Shown: positions 52,602-63,236, numbered from the stretch's first letter. The stretch is DNA of 64,000 nt from Mucilaginibacter sp. OK268 (GCF_900103125.1 NZ_FNJV01000001.1:496001-560000); one strand, 5' to 3'. The notes: a model not told the origin generated them from the sequence alone. Numbers and translations are program-made.

Positions 52602-55600
52602 TTATTTGATTTTATTTTTGCGTTTCGCCCACATGAGCGCTTGGTCAAAACAAACTGTTAACCGGTCCATTACGGATCGTTTATGCCTGCCTTTTACAGA
52701 ACGCAGGTATTTATGCAGCAGGTAGTAGCAGATCATTTCCTGTTTGCGGGATTCATCTGTGAAAATCCGGTTCAGATGCATGTGAATAATGCTGCGCAGG
52801 TAATCTAAATCCGGTATTTTTCCCGAATATTTTGATATGACCTGCAAGCTTTGACTGAAACTGATACCTGCTTTCAGGGAACCGCTGAGAATGCCCGGGT
52901 CGGCAGCCTGGAATGCCGATATGATTCCGGGTGTAAGCTCACGGTACTTTTTATCCAGATCAACCTTAATGGGTTTATCGGTAAACTCCGTCAGGAATTG
53001 TTGAAAGCTGATAAGCGTGAAGTCAAGCTGCTCCTCCGGATCGGCGATGAATGCCCTGATCATGACGACAACTGAATAAAGCGCAAATATATGGGTGCCG
53101 GTAACCGTTTTTGTCCTCGCCTGTTTTAAGAAATGCAACACCAGCTCACTGCTGGCCCAAAAAAAGTGCTCGGTATTTTCAATGCCGCCTGCAGCATAAC
53201 GTTCCAGTTCACGGTTGTAGACATCGATCTGGAATTCCCGGATTACATGCTGCTGGATGGGGCCTTCCAGTTTCGTTTTAAAGGCCTGAAGTATTTCGCT
53301 GATCGAATCAGGATTTACTTTGAGCCGCAGGCGAATGTGTGGCGCCTGGTCTTCGTAACGGATAAAGAACCATTGACCGATCTTGTGCCCACCATAGCGC
53401 CTATTGAGCAAAGGGGCCAGCCGCAGGAGCAGTCGGTTGGCACCGATCTTTGGTGCATATACTTTCAGGTAAAGCCAGGAGGAACCCGGAATATATTTGC
53501 GCTGCTGCTTGGGTTTAAATGTGCGCAGATTAATTGGTTTTGGCAGGACAATCGGTTCGGCCGGCAACAGGTAAGCGTTATATTGCTTTACTTCCGGTTG
53601 TTTCAAGAACTCCTTTAACACCACTTCTTTCTTTTGCCGGATGCAGTTACAGAAAAAAACGATATCACGCTCACTTTGCCCGTCAAAGACCAATTCCTGG
53701 TCGCCTTCCGCAAGCGAAAAATAACGTGGTAGCCGGATAGGTGTACTTAGTGCGGTAAACGCTTTGCGGATGTCCTTAAGGTCACCCTGTAACTCTGCTA
53801 TGTGCTGCACTTTGATGATCCACGTTGCCAGGCTTAAGATGGTATCCTTATACTCAACCCGCGGGTAGAAGCTCAGGCCAGGAAAAAACTGCCGCATGTC
53901 CAGTCCCAGGTTTGACCGCCCGTATTGATAAGGCAGGTCCGCTAGAAAACGAAATAAGGGCAGTTGATTCAGGCTGTGATTGTAGGCCGAGGTCAGGCGG
54001 GGGATCACGAGCTTTTGATGCTGCTCGGAAAAAAGCATCACCTTGTTATTAATAATCCGCACATACAGGTCGGAAAGCTGAAGTTGCTGTTCTGCCGGTA
54101 AGGTAGATGCGGCTGTGATTGGTATTTCGTAATGATAGATATGAGCTCTGCGATTCACGTTATCAATGTGCGGATCGGCCAGGTGCAACAATTCGGCAAA
54201 AATAAGATCGGGATTTTGTGCCTCCAGCTGACGAGCCATCAGCTTCGCGGCCGAGGCGGTTCTTTCATTGACTACCGTGAACCGGCCCATTAAAGCAGGT
54301 GCATTAATGCCGCCCGCATTCTCGATGAACACCTTATTTTCCGCAATGCGAAAGAGAACCGACATGCCCAATATGGGCTCGGGTTTATCGGTGACGGTCA
54401 AGCGTTCCAGGTCGGTATCCTGCAACCTTATTACCGGATCGGCTGATTTATCCCGAAGCCAGGATTCCATCAGCATACTATGAACTGGGGACCAGGTTCC
54501 GTGCGGTTTTGGCTGGTTACCGTAAGAGATATGCAACGTTTCGAGGAGCGGGTTGTTTTTCTCGGTTTCAGGGTACTGATAGCCAACCCCGGCTTCAGGG
54601 TCAAGCGCCTGCAACAGGGGTAATGTCTGACCTTCAAAATGCTGTTGAAAAGAAGTAATAAACTGCGACATCCTGGTTGACTGCCTGGTTGGAGAAAGCA
54701 ATTCCAGCGCACTAAAGCCATTCTGAAGCTGGCTCCGGCAACTCATTTCCACTTGTTCAGTCGCACCTTCGCGTTTTAAAATAACACTTAGTTTATCCTG
54801 TGGCATTTCTTTTTCTGGGAGTAGAGCGTTAAGATCATGCTCCAATTGCTCGATTAACGAAGGATTAAGAATGTTTTTTTCGTTGCTTTGCCGGTCCAGG
54901 ATACTTAGAAGATCATGTTTTACCGGGCTTTCATTAAGCTTGCCGGCCAGTCGCGTTAGGTAATCCGCACCGTTAATTGACATGCGATCCTGGTTGATAA
55001 GTAATTGCGCTTCGATCAGAAAATCGGCATAATCTTCAGCATCATGAAGAAGGCAGTCAGCGGACCTTGCAATTCGGCTGACGATTTCCTGCCGGGAACA
55101 TCCTCTGGCGCATTGGTTGAGCAGGTCCTTGAGTAACTTAGAGAAAGCAATGGACTGTAGCTGGTATTCGCGCCGTTTACCTCCTTCTTCCAATCCCACT
55201 CTAAGAAAACGGTATTCATTTAATACCCGGTAAATGGACGGATTGCTTTCAAACCTTGCCTGATCTTTCAATTCGTATTCCAGCAGGTAGTTGCCCAGCA
55301 TATTTTGCAACGGCATGGCGGTCCGGATGTCAGCGCTGAAATTTGCCGGGGAATGATCGCTGTCGGCCTTGTCTACCCAGTTCACCAATGATACAGAAGA
55401 GAAAAGGCCGAATGGCGTTGGACGAAAACAATAACGGTTGATGTATTTTTGTACCGTAATCGTTTCTTTTTCCGATAGCCTTATACCCTGAAACTGATGG
55501 TGATCGAGGACAGCGTAAAAGGCGGGTGTGGCGACTTTTATCGCTGTGCGAAAAAATTCATCATCCAGAAAGCTTTGTTGTTCCCCGATATAGTCAACTG

Positions 55601-55652
55601 GGGTTTTAACAGGCATTCGCAAAAGCAGATGCGGCGCAAAATGGTAATTCAT
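52602..55652 (-). CDS. lanB: Class I lanthipeptide dehydratase (LanB), full length
   Basis: 1016 aa. The N-terminal glutamylation domain shows CFRPTPFGLFSSVSLV with the LanB hallmark at residues 77-84, and later MRQFFPGLSFYPRVEYKDTI and LSLATWI. The C-terminal ~300 residues are a SpaB_C/thiopeptide-type elimination domain (WLYLKVYAPKIGANRLLLR, GQWFFIRYEDQAPHIRLRL). Such enzymes dehydrate Ser/Thr of a precursor using glutamyl-tRNA. No cyclase, transporter or protease gene is visible nearby, and the gene has its own upstream region. Confidence 0.92.
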   Translation of the reverse strand: MNYHFAPHLLLRMPVKTPVDYIGEQQSFLDDEFFRTAIKVATPAFYAVLDHHQFQGIRLSEKETITVQKYINRYCFRPTPFGLFSSVSLVNWVDKADSDHSPANFSADIRTAMPLQNMLGNYLLEYELKDQARFESNPSIYRVLNEYRFLRVGLEEGGKRREYQLQSIAFSKLLKDLLNQCARGCSRQEIVSRIARSADCLLHDAEDYADFLIEAQLLINQDRMSINGADYLTRLAGKLNESPVKHDLLSILDRQSNEKNILNPSLIEQLEHDLNALLPEKEMPQDKLSVILKREGATEQVEMSCRSQLQNGFSALELLSPTRQSTRMSQFITSFQQHFEGQTLPLLQALDPEAGVGYQYPETEKNNPLLETLHISYGNQPKPHGTWSPVHSMLMESWLRDKSADPVIRLQDTDLERLTVTDKPEPILGMSVLFRIAENKVFIENAGGINAPALMGRFTVVNERTASAAKLMARQLEAQNPDLIFAELLHLADPHIDNVNRRAHIYHYEIPITAASTLPAEQQLQLSDLYVRIINNKVMLFSEQHQKLVIPRLTSAYNHSLNQLPLFRFLADLPYQYGRSNLGLDMRQFFPGLSFYPRVEYKDTILSLATWIIKVQHIAELQGDLKDIRKAFTALSTPIRLPRYFSLAEGDQELVFDGQSERDIVFFCNCIRQKKEVVLKEFLKQPEVKQYNAYLLPAEPIVLPKPINLRTFKPKQQRKYIPGSSWLYLKVYAPKIGANRLLLRLAPLLNRRYGGHKIGQWFFIRYEDQAPHIRLRLKVNPDSISEILQAFKTKLEGPIQQHVIREFQIDVYNRELERYAAGGIENTEHFFWASSELVLHFLKQARTKTVTGTHIFALYSVVVMIRAFIADPEEQLDFTLISFQQFLTEFTDKPIKVDLDKKYRELTPGIISAFQAADPGILSGSLKAGISFSQSLQVISKYSGKIPDLDYLRSIIHMHLNRIFTDESRKQEMICYYLLHKYLRSVKGRHKRSVMDRLTVCFDQALMWAKRKNKIK

Positions 55653-56045
55653 GATGGCAATGTAGATAAATGCAAATACTCATTGATGATAGGATCTGGC
55701 ACCCGTTAAATTTCTAAAGCAACTTTAGGGCCACTTCCCCGATAATGTCTGGGTATACCAATCTTCTTTAAGTACATAAGTTATTACGAGTTACAAACCG
55801 GCATCACCCTGAGTATGGAAAATAGTCCTTCGACAAAAAGATCAATTCACTGCAGATGATTTGTTGCGATCCTAATTAACCGACCGAAAACTAAAATATA
55901 AAATTATGGATGTTCCGATAGCAAAACGGTACCAGCCTACTGTTTTTCAATCGAAACGGATAAAACAGGCGGCTAAGGTTTTGCTCGCATACTTGTTGGT
56001 CATGAAATGTCCGCAAAAGGAGACCATCAGCGGGCAAGCATCCTG
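55653..56045. other. Intergenic between lanB and the xylan locus
   Basis: Holds the lanB promoter region near 55653-55700. A plus-strand frame at 55906-56097 (63 codons, starting MDVPIAKRYQPTVFQ after an A-rich stretch) has no domain and runs through the strong hairpin at 56046-56088, so it is probably not a gene. Confidence 0.4.
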
Positions 56046-56088
56046 GAACATTGAACGGCCTGAAAATTTTTCAGGCCGTTCAATGTTC
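56046..56088. terminator. Bidirectional terminator, 21-bp perfect stem
   Basis: GAACATTGAACGGCCTGAAAA is exactly repeated in inverted form, separated by one base, with A-run and T-run on the two arms. It lies 5 bases beyond the GH30 stop codon and serves the GH30 message on the minus strand. Confidence 0.85.
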
Positions 56089-56093
56089 GGTCA

Positions 56094-57323
56094 TTAATTA
56101 GAGACCAATGTCGTTATACTTGAGGGAGTGAGGTTAATGTTAAAACTGCTGCCCGATACGCTAAAACTGTTGGATGCCAGATTTGAGGAACTGTTGGTGT
56201 AATAACGATTGAATCCGCTTACCGTAATGCCGCTCAAACTAAATACCTGGTTTGTTGTTGCCGTATTCTGATTGACAATAACAAGTACCAGCGTGCTGCC
56301 GCTTTTGTACGCGGTAACGTAAACCCCGGTGGATGGGTTAGCTGTACAGGATACCTTCATATAGTTAGGCCTTACATAGCGCGCATACTGCGCCATGACA
56401 TACCCAAGCTTGGTAATATTGCTGCTTTCGTCGATAGGGCCGTAGCTTCGGCGAATATACCACCAGGTATAGGCAGCATATCCGGCAGCCATACAGTCGT
56501 GAATTTCTTTAGCAGCGTTCATAGCATTGGACCAGTCATTACCGCTCACACTGGAGTTGGTAAAGTGTTCCGTCATCCAAACTGATTTACCAATGCTGCC
56601 TAAGCTGTAAGGCGTCTTGCCATAAATATGTCCGCAAACAAAGCTTGTCTTTGATTTGGCAGTTGCGTTACTTAAATAGGCGTTAATAAATGTCTGATCC
56701 ATATTAAAGGGCTCCGGAGCCATAATTGGTGCACCGCAGTTGCTTCCCTGTGCTGCTACAAAGTTAGCTACTTCCGTGGCGGTTGCCTCCATCCAGCCGG
56801 TACCCGACAAATTGGGTTCGTTGAACGGGCTAATCGCATAAACGCCGCCCACCGCGGTGTTGTACGAATTTAAGTGAGCCGCGTAAGCAGCGTATGATGC
56901 GGTATTCAGATTGACACCTGTCATCATACTTGAGGGAGCGTTCCAAGCCGTGGCGATTACTTTGGCGCCATAACTTTTGGCTACATCAATGGTCGGTTTT
57001 TCAGCCGCAAAGTTGCTGCTGCTTGTAGGAACCATTACACGAAGTATACTCATACCAATGCCGCTGGTTGGCGAAAAAGCTTCGGTACGCTGAGTGGGAG
57101 TAAGGTCGGCTATCCAGGTCAGGATGCTTGCACCGCCAAACCCCTGAATGGTTTGTTGTTCCGTTGCTGCATCTATCGCGGCTGTGCCGGTAGTGGCCGT
57201 GGTTTGTGCTTTCCGTGTTTGGTCGGGCGTAGGTTCAGTTGTGCGCGGTTTGGTGTTTTCGTTTTTTGAACAACCAGCAAACAGCAGGACCAGGCAAGCC
57301 AGTTGCCATAAGTTTTTTCTCAT
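56094..57323 (-). CDS. GH30 subfamily 8-type glucuronoxylanase lipoprotein
   Basis: 409 aa lipoprotein (lipobox LLFAGC, Cys18) with a Thr-rich linker to ~45. GH30 barrel: QTIQGFGGASILTWIADLT, acid/base E169 in SPFNEPN, nucleophile E252 in VWMTEHF, and WWYIRRSYGP (R291/R292). That Arg motif is the one that binds the glucuronic acid branch in GH30_8 xylanases. A beta-domain closes the chain (VYVTAYKSGSTLVLVIVNQ). It cuts glucuronoxylan next to MeGlcA branches, on the cell surface. Divergent from susC 3. Confidence 0.92.
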   Translation of the reverse strand: MRKNLWQLACLVLLFAGCSKNENTKPRTTEPTPDQTRKAQTTATTGTAAIDAATEQQTIQGFGGASILTWIADLTPTQRTEAFSPTSGIGMSILRVMVPTSSSNFAAEKPTIDVAKSYGAKVIATAWNAPSSMMTGVNLNTASYAAYAAHLNSYNTAVGGVYAISPFNEPNLSGTGWMEATATEVANFVAAQGSNCGAPIMAPEPFNMDQTFINAYLSNATAKSKTSFVCGHIYGKTPYSLGSIGKSVWMTEHFTNSSVSGNDWSNAMNAAKEIHDCMAAGYAAYTWWYIRRSYGPIDESSNITKLGYVMAQYARYVRPNYMKVSCTANPSTGVYVTAYKSGSTLVLVIVNQNTATTNQVFSLSGITVSGFNRYYTNSSSNLASNSFSVSGSSFNINLTPSSITTLVSN

Positions 57324-57887
57324 GATGATTAGATTTTGGTTAATAATTGGTAAATGTCAGTGACTACTGATAGAACAAAAATATTTTTATTCGCCGTGAC
57401 GAAATGTCACGATTGAATTGAAATATGCAACAAATGATTAAATCGTATTTCCTTAAAGAAAAGAAGGCCGCAAGTAGCAGGAGGAGGTTATTTTTCCGGA
57501 ATAGCGGGAACGGCTGCCATTTTCGTCATAACAGCGGTCTAAAGCGCTTGAAATGAACATTTGTCATAATATTTTGCCGAAAAGTTCTACAGGAGAAAGC
57601 CGAAACCACTGAACTTAGCAATTCAGCCGCAACCGTGTGCGTTGCACTAAAATTTATAATTATAAGCCGTAAATCATTTTTTTAACCTCTGTAAACGGGG
57701 AATTATTGAGCCATGTTGTGATATCGATTGCATAGTGTAATTGACATCCTTTGCGTAGCCGCGGAAGCGGATTAATTAACTACTTTATTTTAATAGAAGA
57801 CCATGGAGACATAGATAATACCGTAAACCTGCTCGTCCAGGACGAGCAGATGAAAACAATCTGAACTTTAATTATAAATCCAATTAT
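57324..57887. other. Divergent control region GH30 / susC 3
   Basis: 564 bp without a gene. At 57829-57849 a 10-bp stem CTGCTCGTCC/GGACGAGCAG with minimal loop lies 38 bases before the susC start, probably in its 5' leader. It has no T-run and does not resemble the leader hairpins of loci 1 and 2. Confidence 0.5.
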
Positions 57888-60800
57888 ATGAGAATACTTC
57901 AACTTTTTAAATTAAAATGCCCCACACTGTTGCTTACCTTTATATTGTTAAATGGAATATCCACTGTTGCTCATGCGCAGACAATCGGGCTTAAAGGAAA
58001 AGTGGTGGATGAGAAAGGGGAGCCGCTTACGGGCGCTACCATCCGGATCACCGGAACTACCACAGCAACAACAGCTGACCTCAACGGTAATTTTACATTG
58101 AATGTTCCGGCCCGTACCAACAGCGTCACTATTTCCTTTGTTGGTTATGTGGATGCGGTAAAAATCATCAATCCCGATAAACCCAATTTGGCAACAGTGA
58201 CCCTAACCAAAAATAATAAAGACCTGAATGAGGTGGTTGTCGTGGGTTATGGCGCGCTGCGAAGGCAGGATGTAACCGGTACCGTTGTGTCTGTAAGCGC
58301 CAAGACACTTCAGGAAGTACCTTCTGCCAACGTTTTCGAACAGCTAAAAGGTAGAGTGGCTGGTCTTGATGTAGTTAATAATGTGAATAATGGCCCCGCG
58401 ATAACGATCAGGGGTAACCGCACGATCGGTAATCCGGGTGCGGATGGCCCGTTGATTATTTTAGATGGCGTGCCTTATTATAATTTTATTGAAAATATCA
58501 ACCCGAATGATATTAAAAGCGTGGAGGTGCTGAAAGGTGCGTCCGCTACAGCTATCTATGGGTCGCGGGGCTCCGGGGGGGTGATCCTGATCACGAGCAA
58601 TCGTGGAAGAGTTGGTCAAACACAAACAGCATATGACACCTATTACGGTATTACCACGCTGGAAGGCCAGCTTAAAACGCTGAATGGTCAACAATATGCA
58701 CAACTCAAAACCGATGCACTTCAGGGATCAATCATGCAAAGTAATGGCCCTTCACAAGCCTACCCGTTAACGGCCACCGAACAACAGGCGCTTAAGGATG
58801 GGACTAATACCAACTGGGTTGATTTATTGACCAAACCCGCGCAGGTATGGGATCAGAGCCTGCGCGTGTCCGGTGGCACCGAAAAGACACAATTTAACGT
58901 TGGTCTGGCTTACCGGAACAGCACCGGTCTGGAGCCGAATAATTCCGTTAAGCGAATTACGCTGAATGCGAACATTGATCACAAGATCAACAACTATATT
59001 AAATTTGGTGTAAGTATTTTAGGTAGTATCAGGCTGATCAATAGTGGGGGGGGAAACGAATACGGCACCGCACAATGGTTTAGCCCGCTTGCCTCTCCTT
59101 ATAATACCGATGGTTCTATTAATCCTACCCCCCTGGTAGGGCAACTGGATGCGTCTGCCCGTAACCCCCTTCTTAAAGGTCAAAATCCCGACACGTTTTA
59201 TAACTATACGCGAGGTTTTCTTAACAATGATATTGTCTATCTGGAGGTAAAGCCGCTTAGCCACCTGACCTACCGCTATAGCGCTAATTATAACTTTTCG
59301 CAATCATTGCAGGGGGTCTATAACGGTATAAACGGTGTGGATATCCTGACCATCGCCAAGACCAGCGCGAGTACGACCAACAATTATGCTTACCGCCTGT
59401 ATCAGGAACACCTGCTCACCTATGACAATACCTTTTTTAATGATCACCACATCAATTTTGTAGCCGGCTTTACATCGGAAAAATCACATACCGAAAATTC
59501 CAATATGAGTGCAACCGGTATTCCGTCTGATGCGGTAAAAAACGCCAACCTGAATCTCGGAACCTTCAACAGCTTCGGCGGCAGCTGGAACGAGACGGGC
59601 TTACTGTCTTTTGTTGGGAGGATAAATTATACCTATGCCAACCGGTATAACCTGACGGCGACGATGCGTTCGGACGGAGCCTCAGCCTTAGCCGACGGTC
59701 ACAAATGGACCAGCTATCCTTCCATTGGATTGGGATGGGTAGTCAGTAACGAATCGTTCATGAAGGCTTATAACTTTGTCGATAACCTGAAGTTGCGTGC
59801 CGGTTATGGCATCACGTCCAACACCGTCAGTGCCTCTTCGTATAACACCCTGGGCCAGTTAACCTCTAATAAATATCAGTATGGTGGTGCCTCATCGGGC
59901 GATGCTTCCGGGGTATTGGTGACATCATTAGTAAACAACAGCTTAACGTGGCAGCGTACTGCTGAAACGAACCTGGCTTTGGATTTTGCCTTTTTTAAAA
60001 ATCGCCTGACAGGTTCGGTGGAAGTGTACCATCAAAAGACGACCGGTATCATCCTGAACAATATTCTGCCCGCAACGAGCGGAGCCGGGTCGCAAACCAG
60101 CAACCTGGGTGAATCCGCGAATAAAGGTCTGGAAATATCATTGAGCAGTGTAAACATCCGAAACGCATCAGGGTTCAACTGGTCTACGGATTTCAACATC
60201 GCGTTCAGCCGTGAAAAAATAGTTAAACTACCAAACGGCAGTATACAGAATATAGGCGTGGGTGAGTTTGTGGGTTCTCCGCTCACCGTTTATTATGATC
60301 TTCGTAAAATCGGCATCTGGCAGATAGCTGATTCGCAGGGCGTTAATACAGCAAAAAGTGCTTCTGACGGTGGTACGGTATATCTGCCGGTAAATGGACA
60401 AACTTCCCCCTTGCAATATCCTGGACAAATCCGGGTGCAGGACCTGAATGGCGATGGTAAGATTGATGCCAAGGACAATCAGATCCTGGGGTCTCCGCAG
60501 CCGAAATATACATTTGGGTTCACCAATCGTTTTAATTACAAAAACTTCGATCTGAGTATTGTTATTCAAGGCCGCATGAAGTTTATGACAACGGTTCCCT
60601 ATGTTTCTTCGTCAAATTCAAACGTGTGGGGATGGCAGTTTCTGAATCTGGGACGCCACAATCAGCCGGTACTTGATTATTGGACCCCGACTAACCCTAA
60701 TGGTGAATGGCCTATGCCCAACAACCAGTTCCAGAGCCAGTTTTACTCCACGCTGCAGTATTTCGACGGTTCTTTCATCCGTGCAAAAAGTATCAACTTG

Positions 60801-61082
60801 GGTTACACTATTCCAGCCAGTGTGCTAAAACGCCTGGGCGTGGCCTCATTACGTGTTTATGCGAATGTTACAAATCCGTTTATTATTTACGCGCCTATTC
60901 GCAATCATGGTTTTTCCGTACCTGATCCAGAGTCGATCAGCGGCATCGGGCCTGTGCCGGCGAATGCAAGCGGTAACGTAGGCGGTTTCGACGGAAACAA
61001 TGCCAGTTCTTATCGTGGCGTAGGTATCAGCGCAGGAGAACAGACACGTGATTTTATTTTTGGTATCAATGCAAGATTTTAA
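57888..61082 (+). CDS. susC: SusC-family TonB-dependent receptor, no STN domain (xylan locus)
   Basis: 1064 aa. Signal peptide (LLLTFILLNGISTVAHAQ), CarboxypepD_reg-like domain at once (IGLKGKVVDEKGEPLTGATI), plug (NEVVVVGYGALRRQDVTGTV, DGPLIILDGVPYYNF) and barrel ending INARF. There is no STN domain, consistent with the absence of sigma/FecR genes beside it. Presumed importer of xylo-oligosaccharides, inferred from the GH30 neighbour. Confidence 0.95.
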   Translation: MRILQLFKLKCPTLLLTFILLNGISTVAHAQTIGLKGKVVDEKGEPLTGATIRITGTTTATTADLNGNFTLNVPARTNSVTISFVGYVDAVKIINPDKPNLATVTLTKNNKDLNEVVVVGYGALRRQDVTGTVVSVSAKTLQEVPSANVFEQLKGRVAGLDVVNNVNNGPAITIRGNRTIGNPGADGPLIILDGVPYYNFIENINPNDIKSVEVLKGASATAIYGSRGSGGVILITSNRGRVGQTQTAYDTYYGITTLEGQLKTLNGQQYAQLKTDALQGSIMQSNGPSQAYPLTATEQQALKDGTNTNWVDLLTKPAQVWDQSLRVSGGTEKTQFNVGLAYRNSTGLEPNNSVKRITLNANIDHKINNYIKFGVSILGSIRLINSGGGNEYGTAQWFSPLASPYNTDGSINPTPLVGQLDASARNPLLKGQNPDTFYNYTRGFLNNDIVYLEVKPLSHLTYRYSANYNFSQSLQGVYNGINGVDILTIAKTSASTTNNYAYRLYQEHLLTYDNTFFNDHHINFVAGFTSEKSHTENSNMSATGIPSDAVKNANLNLGTFNSFGGSWNETGLLSFVGRINYTYANRYNLTATMRSDGASALADGHKWTSYPSIGLGWVVSNESFMKAYNFVDNLKLRAGYGITSNTVSASSYNTLGQLTSNKYQYGGASSGDASGVLVTSLVNNSLTWQRTAETNLALDFAFFKNRLTGSVEVYHQKTTGIILNNILPATSGAGSQTSNLGESANKGLEISLSSVNIRNASGFNWSTDFNIAFSREKIVKLPNGSIQNIGVGEFVGSPLTVYYDLRKIGIWQIADSQGVNTAKSASDGGTVYLPVNGQTSPLQYPGQIRVQDLNGDGKIDAKDNQILGSPQPKYTFGFTNRFNYKNFDLSIVIQGRMKFMTTVPYVSSSNSNVWGWQFLNLGRHNQPVLDYWTPTNPNGEWPMPNNQFQSQFYSTLQYFDGSFIRAKSINLGYTIPASVLKRLGVASLRVYANVTNPFIIYAPIRNHGFSVPDPESISGIGPVPANASGNVGGFDGNNASSYRGVGISAGEQTRDFIFGINARF

Positions 61083-61098
61083 TTTAACTAAAGGAGTC

Positions 61099-63045
61099 AT
61101 GAAAATTTTAAATAAAACAGGTATCGTCATAGCTGTCTTCGTGTTGTTTTTTTCGGGTGTAGGTTGTAAGAAGTTACTGGATGAAAAGCCGCGCGCATCC
61201 TTGTATCCGGATTACCTTGGTACACCTGGTGGCATCCCCGCAGGGATAACAGGAGTATACAATGATCTGAGGGGCGTTTTTTCGGGCGAGGGCGTTTACT
61301 GGTGGAATGGTACAGATGAGTCTATTTACGGTTCAAGTTCCACTTCTGGCGGGATTGCGTTTGATACCTATAACGGCATTAACTCGTCCAATACGATTTA
61401 CTTCAATAACTTTTGGTCAGATATCAATACCTTAAACGGTGTGCTTAAATATTCGGAAACCACCACGCTTGCTCCCGAGCTCAAAGTACAATATGTGGCG
61501 CAGGCCAAATTTTTACGCGGGTGGATCTATTTTCACCTGGTTCAGGCCTATGGCGGAACAACCGCCACACAAAAAAGTGGTATTCCACTGCATACCACAT
61601 TTATCACTGCGGCCAATACAAGTGATGCGCCAGCTCCGTTGGCAGATATTTACAATCTGATTATTAAAGACCTTACGGATGCAGCAGCAGCATTGCCGAA
61701 TACGATCACTTCTTCAAATCCATTTTCCGCCGGCGGTATCGGTAAAACGGCCACCGCTGCAGTGGCAAAAGCTTACCTGGCTAAGGTGTATTTGACCAGG
61801 GGCTATCTCAACGAAGTGGCGCAGCCAGGCGATTATCAGAAAGCCGCAGATCTGACCAGTGATCTCATTGCCAACAAATCTGCTTATGGACTTGATCTGT
61901 TTCAGGATTACAACGATGAACACAAACCGGCTAATGACTATGGCAAGGAGAACATGTTCACTATTGATTACGGCATGACTGATCCGAGTTACTCTGGTTA
62001 TACCCAACAGGGAAGTGGGGGTTATGGTTTGAACCAGTTACCCGTAGTATGGCGCTGGAATTATATCACGCAAGCCGGTGTTGACAATGGCTCCGGTATT
62101 GATGCTGTCCCGCAAAAAATTAATACCAACAAACAGCCAATGCAGCGTGATGTTTATAATGGCCGTCCCTATGTGCGTGTGGCGCCTAATGGACCATATG
62201 TTAATCAGGTTTTTTTGGATCAGGTGCATGATTGCCGTTGGGACGCTACTTTTCAAACTTTTTGGATTTGTAATCAAAAGGTGGCTGCCGGCGTAACCAG
62301 TACGGGCGGGTCTAAAGGCGCCCTTACACCCACGTCAAATTTTTCACAGTCCGCTTACAATATTCCTATTGATGGCGACACCGCTATATTGATGCCAGGA
62401 GCAGAGGTTACCATGGCCAGGAGGGATGCTTTTAAAGGTTTGATCGTCACCCCGAAACAATACAATAATAACGTGTTCCCAACCGTCAAGAAATTTGACG
62501 ATCCGTTGCGTACCGGCATGAATGATTTTTCAAGCCGCCCCATCGTTCTAATGCGTTTTTCGGAAGTGTACCTCATGAACGCGGAGGCTAACTATATGCT
62601 GGGTAATGCTGATAAAGCTGCTGTGTCATTGAATGTCATTCGCCAGCGTGCCGCTTACCGCGTTCCTGCTGATGGAAATACGATTCCCCAGGGACAATTC
62701 AGGGTGACAGCTGCCACTCAGGGAACGGCCAACGCGGCGAATGTCGCCGCAATGGCATTGACACCGGCACAACAGGCGCAATTGTCCATTCCCAACAACC
62801 TAACGCCGGGTTCGCCGCCCTGTGGGATGGATCTGATCCTGGATGAGTATTCAAGAGAATTGTTTGGTGATCCGCGTCGTTGGTATGATCTGGTGAGGAC
62901 CCGGCAGCTGGTTCGCCGTGTAAAAATGTACAATGCGAACGGCAGACCGAACGTTCAGGAATATCACATGCGGAGGCCGATACCGCAGAGTCTGATCGAC
63001 GCGGTACTTACAGGGCCTAAGTATCCGCAAAACAATGGTTATTAA
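61099..63045 (+). CDS. susD: SusD-family lipoprotein (xylan locus)
   Basis: 648 aa from ATG 61099, preceded by a rare good Shine-Dalgarno-like AAGGAG; an upstream in-frame ATG at 61048 lies inside susC and is not used. Lipobox FSGVGC, KKLLDEKPRASLYPD, FLRGWIYFHLVQAYGG, MRFSEVYLMNAEANYMLGNAD, LILDEYSRELFGDPRRWYDLVRT, and the SusD-type ending RRPIPQSLID...YPQNNGY. Surface binding partner of the preceding SusC, 16 bp downstream of it. Confidence 0.95.
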   Translation: MKILNKTGIVIAVFVLFFSGVGCKKLLDEKPRASLYPDYLGTPGGIPAGITGVYNDLRGVFSGEGVYWWNGTDESIYGSSSTSGGIAFDTYNGINSSNTIYFNNFWSDINTLNGVLKYSETTTLAPELKVQYVAQAKFLRGWIYFHLVQAYGGTTATQKSGIPLHTTFITAANTSDAPAPLADIYNLIIKDLTDAAAALPNTITSSNPFSAGGIGKTATAAVAKAYLAKVYLTRGYLNEVAQPGDYQKAADLTSDLIANKSAYGLDLFQDYNDEHKPANDYGKENMFTIDYGMTDPSYSGYTQQGSGGYGLNQLPVVWRWNYITQAGVDNGSGIDAVPQKINTNKQPMQRDVYNGRPYVRVAPNGPYVNQVFLDQVHDCRWDATFQTFWICNQKVAAGVTSTGGSKGALTPTSNFSQSAYNIPIDGDTAILMPGAEVTMARRDAFKGLIVTPKQYNNNVFPTVKKFDDPLRTGMNDFSSRPIVLMRFSEVYLMNAEANYMLGNADKAAVSLNVIRQRAAYRVPADGNTIPQGQFRVTAATQGTANAANVAAMALTPAQQAQLSIPNNLTPGSPPCGMDLILDEYSRELFGDPRRWYDLVRTRQLVRRVKMYNANGRPNVQEYHMRRPIPQSLIDAVLTGPKYPQNNGY

Positions 63046-63065
63046 ATCTTAAATTTACCCGTGAT

Positions 63066-63109
63066 TAACTAAAACAGGCCGCCGGATATCCGGCGGCCTG
63101 TTTTAGTTA
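63066..63109 (+). terminator. Terminator, 44-bp perfect palindrome
   Basis: Perfect dyad centred at 63087/63088 (core GGCCGCCGGATATCCGGCGG, arms with A-run and TTTTAGTT), 20 bases after the susD stop. It can work in both directions and also protects susCD from the decayed genes on the other strand. Confidence 0.85.
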
Positions 63110-63236
63110 GGATTTTCATTTAAGGATTGGCGCCCCTGTTTGCCAATAATTAGCGGATAAAGTATCCGCTGTAGAGTAATAGAAGACGCGCGGTTAACCC
63201 CTACAATTGTAACTTCTTAGTATACCATGGCCTGAA

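Noticed and set aside
55906..56097. 63-codon plus-strand frame between lanB and GH30, possible second peptide
   Set aside because: It runs through a 21-bp perfect terminator stem and overlaps the GH30 stop; composition is not leader-like.
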